From positions 1-7,119 of the forward strand of contig JANQHA010000341.1 of assembly GCA_028282865.1 (NCBI GenBank): a stretch of 7,119 nt of DNA, written 5' to 3'. A program made the position numbers and the translations under genes. Numbering within the stretch: the stretch's first letter is position 1; each line of letters begins with the position of its first letter. Positions 1 to 4,992 of the stretch are shown piece by piece. The DNA comes from Oligoflexales bacterium (lineage in GTDB: Bacteria > Bdellovibrionota_B > Oligoflexia > Oligoflexales > CACXFL01). The notes under the pieces are model-generated. The model saw only the letters and a program-made list of their open reading frames with translations. It did not search any database and was not told where the DNA came from.

Positions 1-321
1 GACTTCTTCAGAATACAAGGGTCTAAGAAACTGCTAGCATTGAGCAGAAATCAATGCCGGCATGCTGGGATCGAGTTTAACTCTCTGTCTGGACAAAGAA
101 AATATGTGGCCCTGGATGTCCTTGAGACCGCCTATGATGGCAGCGATTTGACCTACTCTCGCTCTACCCAAGCTGGAGCAGCACTGGAGGAAGCTGTAGC
201 AGCTGAATTACTGCAAATCCGCAATAGAATAGAGCAGAACTCCGACTTCAACCAAAAAGCCGACATCTTTATGTTCTGTGATTGGTGGTCAGTTCCTGGA
301 GAAGACATTACCGAACTCTAA
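1..321 (+). CDS. C-terminal part of an unrecognised protein (5' end outside window)
   Basis: The frame is open from the first base of the window to the TAA at 319-321, giving 106 residues. A TTG at 40 could serve as a start, but there is no Shine-Dalgarno site before it and the frame continues upstream without a stop, so this is best read as the end of a longer gene cut by the window edge. The visible part holds a basic stretch (RIQGSKKLLALSRNQCRH), an alanine- and glutamate-rich segment that is probably helical (AALEEAVAAELLQIRNRIEQ), and an aromatic tail with Cys-Asp-Trp-Trp. I see no known motif and no membrane segment in this part. A strong intrinsic terminator begins 22 bases after the stop, so this gene ends its transcription unit. 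Function unknown. Coding status is fairly sure because of the uninterrupted frame and the terminator position. Confidence 0.65.
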   Translation, partial: DFFRIQGSKKLLALSRNQCRHAGIEFNSLSGQRKYVALDVLETAYDGSDLTYSRSTQAGAALEEAVAAELLQIRNRIEQNSDFNQKADIFMFCDWWSVPGEDITEL

Positions 322-343
322 TATGATAATTGCCAAAGCTTCA

Positions 344-373
344 CCATAGGGCCTTAAGGCCCTATGGCTTTTT
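344..373 (+). terminator. Rho-independent terminator, perfect palindrome
   Basis: A perfect 24-base palindrome at 344-367 forms a 10 bp stem (CCATAGGGCC pairing with GGCCCTATGG) around a TTAA loop. It is followed by C and five T residues at 369-373. It lies just after the stop codon at 321 and would end transcription of the upstream gene. Confidence 0.88.
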
Positions 374-377
374 ATAG

Positions 378-617
378 TTGCAAACTCCTAAAGCAATCGA
401 CGACCTATTTTTCTTGTTTTTCTGTACAAAAAGAACAATACGCTCAGACGAGTATTGGGAGCGTTACGATGAGGATGCCCCTTGGGAATACAACCCGTCT
501 AGATCTAATCACGACGAATATTTTAATACACCGGAGCTAACTAATATCGCGTGTAGCTTTGATGTTCAGGTCTGGGCCCCAGCAGGTACCTCAAACCCAG
601 AGTTAAAATGCCAGTAA
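378..617 (+). CDS. Doubtful small acidic ORF, 79 residues
   Basis: An open frame from a TTG at 378 to the TAA at 615-617. Composition is protein-like: rich in Asp, Glu, Trp and Tyr in the middle (SDEYWERYDEDAPWEY), with a Cys near the middle of the C-terminal third and a Cys two residues from the end. Against it: neither the TTG at 378 nor the in-frame TTG at 414 has a Shine-Dalgarno site, there is no ATG or GTG start, and the frame opens right behind a terminator (a TAG sits at 375-377). It may be a decayed C-terminal remnant of a larger gene that once extended further upstream, or a chance frame. No family recognised. It is flanked by hairpins at 344-367 and 643-659 that share the same heptamer. 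Confidence 0.3.
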   Translation: MQTPKAIDDLFFLFFCTKRTIRSDEYWERYDEDAPWEYNPSRSNHDEYFNTPELTNIACSFDVQVWAPAGTSNPELKCQ

Positions 618-642
618 GATTAATCTGTGTTAATACGGTAGT

Positions 643-659
643 GCCCTATAAAATAGGGC
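643..659. repeat. Short inverted repeat GCCCTAT-AAA-ATAGGGC
   Basis: A 7 bp stem with a 3-base loop sits between the end of the 378-617 ORF and the end of the minus-strand gene 679-1227, so the two frames converge on it. There is no T-run directly after it on either strand, so it is a weak terminator at best. Its arms are the same heptamer as in the terminator palindrome at 344-367. Confidence 0.5.
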
Positions 660-661
660 GT

Positions 662-688
662 AGCTCTTAACCGGCGCTTCAAAGAGCT
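662..688. repeat. Inverted repeat overlapping the end of the 679-1227 gene
   Basis: AGCTCTT at 662-668 is the reverse complement of AAGAGCT at 682-688, with a 13-base G+C-rich loop that contains the minus-strand stop codon (679-681). In the minus-strand transcript this would fold across the stop codon, just before the second hairpin at 643-659. The pair of hairpins may act as an inefficient terminator or mRNA 3' end stabiliser. Neither has a clear U-tract. Confidence 0.35.
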
Positions 689-1227
689 CCGTATCCATAC
701 AGCATAGAGATAATTGCGTAAGACAATTTCATAATACAGCCCATACAAGCCTTAGAATCTTTTATATCAAATTCGTAATGCTTTAGATTATCGATGACGA
801 TTAAAAAGTGGGGATTAACATAATGGTGACCATCCATCGTTTCGGAACTAACCTTTACAGAAAAATGTTTCTCGCCGATGCTACCAGATAGACTGCCGCT
901 TTCACGCGAATATTCAACTATTTGAAACTGCTCTTCGACAACCTGACCATCGATAGATTGAGTTGCTACTCCGCCAACGATCTTGCCATCTTTTAACTCT
1001 AAGGTGGTTTCATAATTCTTTCCGTTCGCCCGATGCCATAGGTATAATCCGAACCTTCCTTCGAGAGGGCGGGCGAATACCGGCCGATCCCCTACTCTGC
1101 CTGCAAGAACATGATCTATGTAACTTAAATCAAGTTCATCATTGGTAATTTTACCAATTCCATGGTCTTCAGATGCAAACATCAAAGAACTAAAAAAAAG
1201 ACAACCAGCCAAAATAGAAATACGCAT
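679..1227 (-). CDS. Exported protein with His cluster and CxxC, probably Fur-regulated
   Basis: 182 residues, ATG start, with a good Shine-Dalgarno site (GGAGGG, about six bases upstream on the minus strand). Residues 1-18 are a Sec signal peptide with a likely signal peptidase I site after Phe-Ala (SLMFA then SEDHG), so the product is periplasmic or secreted. The mature part is rich in short alternating strands (for example ETTLELKDGKIVGGVATQS), suggesting a small beta fold. Two features stand out: His134, His135 and His140 in HHYVNPH, and C161-M-G-C164, followed by a hydrophobic tail (residues 164-182) that could be a C-terminal membrane segment or a buried strand or helix. His and Cys together could bind metal or haem, or form a redox disulfide; this is inference. 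The gene is divergent from the 47-residue gene at 1335, and a Fur box lies in the shared intergenic region, which supports a link to iron. No family recognised. Confidence 0.8.
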   Translation of the reverse strand: MRISILAGCLFFSSLMFASEDHGIGKITNDELDLSYIDHVLAGRVGDRPVFARPLEGRFGLYLWHRANGKNYETTLELKDGKIVGGVATQSIDGQVVEEQFQIVEYSRESGSLSGSIGEKHFSVKVSSETMDGHHYVNPHFLIVIDNLKHYEFDIKDSKACMGCIMKLSYAIISMLYGYGAL

Positions 1228-1285
1228 AACAGCCCTCCATAGCTAAAAACAGCTCAATAAGATTTAGGTTTGACCGACCTAACGA

Positions 1286-1291
1286 TATAAT
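1286..1291 (+). promoter_or_regulatory. Candidate -10 box (TATAAT) for the 1335 gene
   Basis: A perfect TATAAT lies 43 bases before the ATG at 1335. The hexamer 17 bases upstream (TTTAGG, 1263-1268) is a poor -35; a better one, TTGACC at 1270-1275, is only 10 bases away and too close. The Fur box starts two bases after this -10, so Fur would cover the transcription start, as expected for iron repression. Confidence 0.5.
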
Positions 1292-1292
1292 C

Positions 1293-1311
1293 AATAATGA
1301 TAATCAATATC
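1293..1311. promoter_or_regulatory. Fur box (iron-responsive operator)
   Basis: The 19 bases AATAATGATAATCAATATC match the classical Fur consensus GATAATGATAATCATTATC at 17 positions. In the 7-1-7 view, TGATAAT-C-AATATCA at 1298-1312 is an inverted repeat with one mismatch. It lies between two divergent genes (starts at 1227 minus and 1335 plus) and overlaps candidate promoter elements for both. Known biology: Fur with Fe2+ binds such sites and represses. That both genes are repressed by iron is inferred. Confidence 0.75.
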
Positions 1312-1322
1312 AATTAAATACT

Positions 1323-1328
1323 AAGGAG
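1323..1328 (+). promoter_or_regulatory. Strong ribosome binding site of the 47-residue gene
   Basis: AAGGAG with six bases to the ATG at 1335. This site is the main reason to accept such a short frame as a gene. Confidence 0.75.
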
Positions 1329-1334
1329 CTACAT

Positions 1335-1478
1335 ATGTCAATAAAGTCATTCTTTTACTTAGTAAAAAATGGTTTAGACTTAGGAGAACCCATTACCCGC
1401 CTAGTGATATCGACAGTCGATAACCAAGCCTCCCCTAAAAACAACTCTGAAAAAAAACAAACCCGCCCTAAGCATTAA
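1335..1478 (+). CDS. 47-residue small protein, probably Fur-regulated
   Basis: ATG at 1335 to TAA at 1476-1478, with a strong AAGGAG six bases upstream and a TATAAT plus Fur box in the leader. The product begins MSIKSFFYLVKNGLDLGEPI, carries a hydrophobic patch (FFYLV, then LVIST around residues 23-27), and ends in a hydrophilic, strongly basic tail (SEKKQTRPKH). No cleavable signal peptide and no full-length membrane helix is evident; the first half could lie on a membrane as an amphipathic helix. It shares its control region with the exported protein on the opposite strand, so both are probably made under iron limitation. Function and family are unknown to me. Small Fur-controlled proteins are known in bacteria, but nothing in the sequence assigns this one to a described type. 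The translation signals make it a convincing gene despite its size. Confidence 0.68.
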   Translation: MSIKSFFYLVKNGLDLGEPITRLVISTVDNQASPKNNSEKKQTRPKH

Positions 1479-1667
1479 GAGCGGAAACTGCCAAGGCATA
1501 CTTTCACACCTTCACGTGTATAGGAAAAGAACACTTAAGTAACATGTCCGTCTAACTCCACTGCGAAGACTGCCCTGAAACAATTTTGCTGCAGATCTTA
1601 TACCCAGCCATTGCTGCAATAGGTGCTACATGGTAAGCGTTTCACAGAACTAGTTATGAGAATTTTA

Positions 1668-1676
1668 TTTTTTTTT
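1668..1676 (+). repeat. Homopolymer run of nine T
   Basis: An uninterrupted T9 run sits one base before the Shine-Dalgarno site of the 1693 gene. No stable stem lies directly upstream (only the 8-base palindrome AACTAGTT at 1648-1655), so it does not look like a terminator tail. The rest of the 1479-1692 gap shows no convincing promoter or gene. Confidence 0.6.
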
Positions 1677-1677
1677 G

Positions 1678-1684
1678 AAAGGAG
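1678..1684 (+). promoter_or_regulatory. Ribosome binding site that fixes the start at 1693
   Basis: AAAGGAG lies eight bases before the ATG at 1693. An in-frame TTG at 1675 directly abuts this site and cannot be its start, so the ATG is the true start and the protein begins MKINFLL. Confidence 0.8.
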
Positions 1685-1692
1685 CTTGCTCA

Positions 1693-3231
1693 ATGAAAAT
1701 AAACTTTTTGTTAATCCTATTATTTGTATGTGCTCAAAGTCAGTCGTTCGCTTCTCAGCAGTCGAAGCCTAACAGTGAGGTTCAAATCCTTTCAAATTTC
1801 GATGTAGTCGGTTACGACAACACTTTTTCTTTTCTAAAAAGTGACACCTCAAAAGATAACCCATATTCGGTCGTAACAGCAAAAGATGGTAGCGCTTATA
1901 TGTTTATCTTGCGTAACAATAAACTTGCGTATTTTAAAAAACCTGCTCGCGGCGGAAGTTGGGAGCAGGAAGCACTTGTAAACATTGCAAGTGGAATTCC
2001 AAATACCTATCCAAAAAAATTTGAGGCAGGCTTTGTTTACACTTATGGTGACAATTTGGTGAAGATGGTTGTTCGTGGCAAAAGCCTATACGCTGAGACT
2101 AGAACACTTACTTTAGATCTTTCTACCATGACTCTAGTCAGCAACGAATTAACCAGTGAATCGACCGATCACCTCTTCGAAGAATTCAGAGATCAAAACG
2201 CTCCCCCACCGACACCAGGGCCACAAATGCCAGTTGGCAGTATCATTTACCGGCTTTCGAAGATGCAGAACTCGAAGGGTATTTATTACTACAGAAAGCT
2301 TATTCGACAAGATGATGGCCGGATCGCGGAAAAACAATACTACCGGGTGAGTACGAAAGGCGTTTGGGCCAAAGAGCATGAAGTCGGCCAAATAGTTCTT
2401 CCACGTAGTGTTGCTACATCTTACGAAAGAGATAAGATTAAGATGATCTACGGAGAAGATCTTACCAAGGATCACTTTATCCTAGTTGGAATGCGCCGGA
2501 AAAAGGAGGCTCCAAAAAACCTCTCAGAATATATTTTTCTTGTCTACCGGCAAAAAGTCGCTTCCGGCTTAGTTTCGCTTGAAATTCTAGAGAGAAACCT
2601 ATTGGCTCAAGTACCGCCGTTACCTGATGGTTTTTGGGCTTTAATGATGGAGGCTTCCTACAACCAGAAATCTTCTGAGTTAAGTGTTGCCACTACTTTT
2701 TCTCACGCTAGAAACAATCAGGTTTTTAATGTTTACAATATGGACCGAAAAGAATTGGTTCGGGCCAGAGCTGTAGAATTCCCTAACAAGTCTACTCAAG
2801 TTTTTTCGACAAACCTGTCAACAAAGCAAGGCGAGGCTATAGGGCTACAGTATTCACGCGGACTCACTGATGTGGCTAACTTTTCTTTCGTCGAGTGGAG
2901 CGGATCTGGTGAACAAAAATTCTATAAAATATCAAAAGGTCCACGACCAAACTTTAATACCGCAGAGAGATCAATGATCTGGTCTGACGATTACAGAAGA
3001 ATCTATACCTGTGATCATGACGGAACCATCTGCGAAAGTAATCTTGATGCGGGATCTCTTCGCTGCGTCAGCCCGGAATTACCCGAATCAGCAGACGGTG
3101 GGTCAGCTGGTAGCTTACGAGTGGTTAGAGACGGGGTTGTCGAATTAGTGTCAAAGAGCCAAGTTTACAACGCCGGTGATAGCCGCAATATTACTATTTA
3201 TTCAGCAACTATTAATTTTAACGATCAATGA
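1693..3231 (+). CDS. Exported 512-residue protein, first of two tandem paralogues
   Basis: Starts at the ATG at 1693, chosen over the TTG at 1675 because AAAGGAG at 1678-1684 serves the ATG and the resulting N-terminus is a clean Sec signal peptide (residues 1-20, likely cut SQSFA then SQQ). Cys13 is inside the signal and lacks a lipobox, so it is not a lipoprotein. The mature protein is soluble, with no further membrane segment. It is about half identical by eye to its downstream neighbour. Shared blocks are DGSxYxFxLRNNKL (around 65-78), a proline-rich link PPPTPGPQMP (171-180), SKGIYYYRKL (194-203), DVANFSFVEWSGSGEQ (393-408) and GTIC...LRC (Cys447, Cys458), plus an extra Cys440. The many short strand-like segments with DG or SGSG turns suggest a beta-propeller or another repeated beta fold, which is inference only. 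It is cotranscribed with the next gene, 29 bases away. No family recognised. Confidence 0.87.
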   Translation: MKINFLLILLFVCAQSQSFASQQSKPNSEVQILSNFDVVGYDNTFSFLKSDTSKDNPYSVVTAKDGSAYMFILRNNKLAYFKKPARGGSWEQEALVNIASGIPNTYPKKFEAGFVYTYGDNLVKMVVRGKSLYAETRTLTLDLSTMTLVSNELTSESTDHLFEEFRDQNAPPPTPGPQMPVGSIIYRLSKMQNSKGIYYYRKLIRQDDGRIAEKQYYRVSTKGVWAKEHEVGQIVLPRSVATSYERDKIKMIYGEDLTKDHFILVGMRRKKEAPKNLSEYIFLVYRQKVASGLVSLEILERNLLAQVPPLPDGFWALMMEASYNQKSSELSVATTFSHARNNQVFNVYNMDRKELVRARAVEFPNKSTQVFSTNLSTKQGEAIGLQYSRGLTDVANFSFVEWSGSGEQKFYKISKGPRPNFNTAERSMIWSDDYRRIYTCDHDGTICESNLDAGSLRCVSPELPESADGGSAGSLRVVRDGVVELVSKSQVYNAGDSRNITIYSATINFNDQ

Positions 3232-3260
3232 TAGACATTTTGGAAAAAGGAGTAACCTAG

Positions 3261-4799
3261 ATGAAATCTGTATACCTAAAATTTTTTGCGATCGCAATCT
3301 CGCTATTTTCTCAAAACATTTCTCTCGCTTTTGGACCTCAAGAGCCCAAAACAAAGCTAGAGATCATTTCTCGCTTTGACAAACCCGAGTCTACCGACAA
3401 CGATATAGATATTAAGTTATACAAGCCTTTGGGCGGTGGGGTTATTGAATCGAGTGACGGGAGTAGGTACCTATTTGTCCTTCGCAACAACAAACTTCGC
3501 TACTTTAAGAAACAGGCAGCTTGTGATGCAGAATGGGGTGACGAGAAACCTGTGATGGTTGCTAACGGAGTGTCAGAGCTTGTTTACCCGACTAATTTCA
3601 GATCGATTTTTGTATACCCTTTTGGCAATAACCTAGTGAAGATTGTTGCTAAGGGCTGGCGTACTTATAGTGAAACCAGAACCTTAAATGTAGACCTGAA
3701 AACAATGACTCTTGTAAAAAATGAGATAACCATCAAATCAACGGCCCATCTCTATAAAGAGTACCGGTCACAAACTGCACTACCACCGAGACCAGGGCCT
3801 CAGATACCTTTAGCGACCGAAATCTACCGCACCGAAAAGCTAAGAAGCTCAAAAGGTATTTATTATTATAAAAAATTGACTCGCCAAGAAAATGGCCGAA
3901 TCGTTAGGAAAGAATACTACCGATATACGGTAAACGGCGTCTGGTCTCAGGAATACGAAGTAGGGAGGCTAGAGCTACCTGATGATGTAACCGAATCCTA
4001 TAAGAGCGATAATATCATGATGGTTTATGGTCAAGACCTGACCAAAGACCGGTTCGCATTAGTGAGAATGCGGCGCAAAGAAGATGCCAATAAAAAACTT
4101 CCACAATATATTCTTCTTATTTATCGAGAAACTCCATCAGGATCTGTATCATTAGAAATAGTCGAAAAAAATCTAGCAAACTTCTCACCTCTAGTGGAAG
4201 AGAGCTTTTTCGGGCTAATGGTACATGCTAGCTATAACGAAAAAACTTCGGAACTGAGCATCTCATCTAGCAGCCAACCTGAGACAATGGATCAAGTGTT
4301 TTCTGTTTACAATATGTCAAAGAAGAAAATAGTAAAAACTAGAACTATAACTCACACTAAAGGTTTTACCGCAGTATTTATAACCGATCTTTTGACAGAA
4401 GATGGCGAGAGTATCGGTCTGCAAAAGTACCGAAGGTTCAGTGACGTAGCCAACTTCTACTTCGTTAAATGGAGTGGATCTGGCGAGCAAAATTTTTATA
4501 AAATATCAGACGGCCCTGACGCAGAATTTGGTACACCGTGGGCCCGTATGGTTTGGTCCGAAGACCAAACACGCATATATACATCTGATCAGTCGGGAAC
4601 TATTTGCCAGACCGACCTCATTGCCGGAACACTGCGCTGCGCTACTCCGGATCTCGGTGAAGGGATAGACGGAGAAAATGGTAGCCTGACACTGGTAAAA
4701 GATGGTGTCGTTGAACTCGTATCTAGTACCTATGAATACAATAGAGAGGAAGATAGTCGAGATACGATTATTTACTCCGCAGTTGTCGACTTTAACTAA
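3261..4799 (+). CDS. Exported 512-residue protein, second of two tandem paralogues
   Basis: ATG at 3261 with AAGGAG at 3247-3252, eight bases upstream. The signal peptide covers residues 1-23 (likely cut ISLA then FGPQ), so the product is periplasmic or secreted. It has the same length, 512 residues, as the upstream gene and aligns with it end to end with few gaps. Shared blocks include LRNNKLRYFKK (74-84), LPPRPGPQIP, SKGIYYYKKLTRQ, DLTKDRFALVRMRRK, DVANFYFVKWSGSGEQ (395-410), GTIC...LRC (Cys449, Cys460) and DGVVELVS near the end. Signal peptides and the first 60 or so residues differ most. Cys449 and Cys460 are the only cysteines conserved in the pair and probably form a disulfide; Cys88 is unique to this copy. 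An intrinsic terminator begins 17 bases after the stop, closing a two-gene operon. The divergence suggests an old duplication with room for different ligands. Function unknown. Confidence 0.88.
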   Translation: MKSVYLKFFAIAISLFSQNISLAFGPQEPKTKLEIISRFDKPESTDNDIDIKLYKPLGGGVIESSDGSRYLFVLRNNKLRYFKKQAACDAEWGDEKPVMVANGVSELVYPTNFRSIFVYPFGNNLVKIVAKGWRTYSETRTLNVDLKTMTLVKNEITIKSTAHLYKEYRSQTALPPRPGPQIPLATEIYRTEKLRSSKGIYYYKKLTRQENGRIVRKEYYRYTVNGVWSQEYEVGRLELPDDVTESYKSDNIMMVYGQDLTKDRFALVRMRRKEDANKKLPQYILLIYRETPSGSVSLEIVEKNLANFSPLVEESFFGLMVHASYNEKTSELSISSSSQPETMDQVFSVYNMSKKKIVKTRTITHTKGFTAVFITDLLTEDGESIGLQKYRRFSDVANFYFVKWSGSGEQNFYKISDGPDAEFGTPWARMVWSEDQTRIYTSDQSGTICQTDLIAGTLRCATPDLGEGIDGENGSLTLVKDGVVELVSSTYEYNREEDSRDTIIYSAVVDFN

Positions 4800-4815
4800 A
4801 AGTAACTCAACTGAC

Positions 4816-4849
4816 GCGTAGCTTGCCCAGGGTGGCTACGCTCATTTTT
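4816..4849 (+). terminator. Rho-independent terminator of the paralogue operon
   Basis: GCGTAGC (4816-4822) pairs with GCTACGC (4835-4841), extendable by two pairs (GA 4813-4814 with TC 4842-4843) across one bulged C. The loop is 12 bases, and TCA plus five T (4845-4849) follow. It lies 17 bases after the stop at 4799. Confidence 0.8.
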
Positions 4850-4897
4850 ACCGCCACTTAATACCGGTTAAGCTTCCTAGAAAGCCTCGATTTTAAC

Positions 4898-4924
4898 TTG
4901 ACCCCACTGCTTAATTATTATACA
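4898..4924 (+). promoter_or_regulatory. Candidate sigma-70 promoter for the 4993 gene
   Basis: TTGACC (4898-4903, five of six) and TATACA (4919-4924, four of six) are separated by 15 bases, slightly short; TACAAA at 4921-4926 gives 17 bases with a poorer -10. The position, about 70 bases before the ATG and after the terminator, fits a separate transcription unit. Confidence 0.45.
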
Positions 4925-4992
4925 AAGTGATTCTTTCTAAGCCAATATGGCCTTACTCTTAGGCACGTTTAAAGATAAATCAGGAGAATCCT

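Larger units (their letters stand above)
1285..1313 (-). promoter_or_regulatory. Candidate promoter for the minus-strand gene 679-1227
   Basis: Reading the minus strand, TTGATA (1308-1313, five of six matches to TTGACA) is followed after exactly 17 bases by TTATAT (1285-1290), a weak -10. The Fur box fills the spacer, so binding there would block RNA polymerase. The -10 quality is poor and the region is A+T-rich, so chance matches are likely. Confidence 0.35.

Noticed and set aside
40..321. A 93-residue ORF starting with TTG at 40
   Set aside because: The frame is open back to base 1 and the TTG has no Shine-Dalgarno site; it was folded into the partial gene 1-321.
963..1148. Plus-strand frame opposite the exported gene 679-1227
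   Set aside because: Antisense shadow with no ribosome site; the minus-strand gene has a signal peptide and a good start.
1270..1291. TTGACC (1270-1275) as -35 partner of TATAAT (1286-1291)
   Set aside because: The spacer is only 10 bases, too short for a sigma-70 promoter.
1464..1486. Possible terminator after the 47-residue gene
   Set aside because: Only a 3-4 bp G+C stem with mismatches and no T-run.
1675..1692. Upstream TTG start for the first 512-residue paralogue
   Set aside because: The TTG abuts the Shine-Dalgarno site, which serves the ATG at 1693; the ATG also gives a cleaner signal peptide and a length equal to the paralogue.
1656..1780. A plus-strand frame from an ATG at 1656 running into the first paralogue
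   Set aside because: No ribosome site, begins with codons read from the T9 run, and is out of frame with the well-supported gene at 1693.
2149..2475. Overlapping frames on both strands (2149-2475 minus, 2156-2350 plus) inside the first paralogue
   Set aside because: Shadows of a gene whose frame is supported by paralogue conservation; no ribosome sites.
3176..3379. Plus-strand frame bridging the two paralogues
   Set aside because: Out of frame with both genes and inside their coding sequence; both genes have strong starts and conserved frames.
4474..4668. Plus-strand frame inside the second paralogue
   Set aside because: Out-of-frame shadow without a ribosome site.
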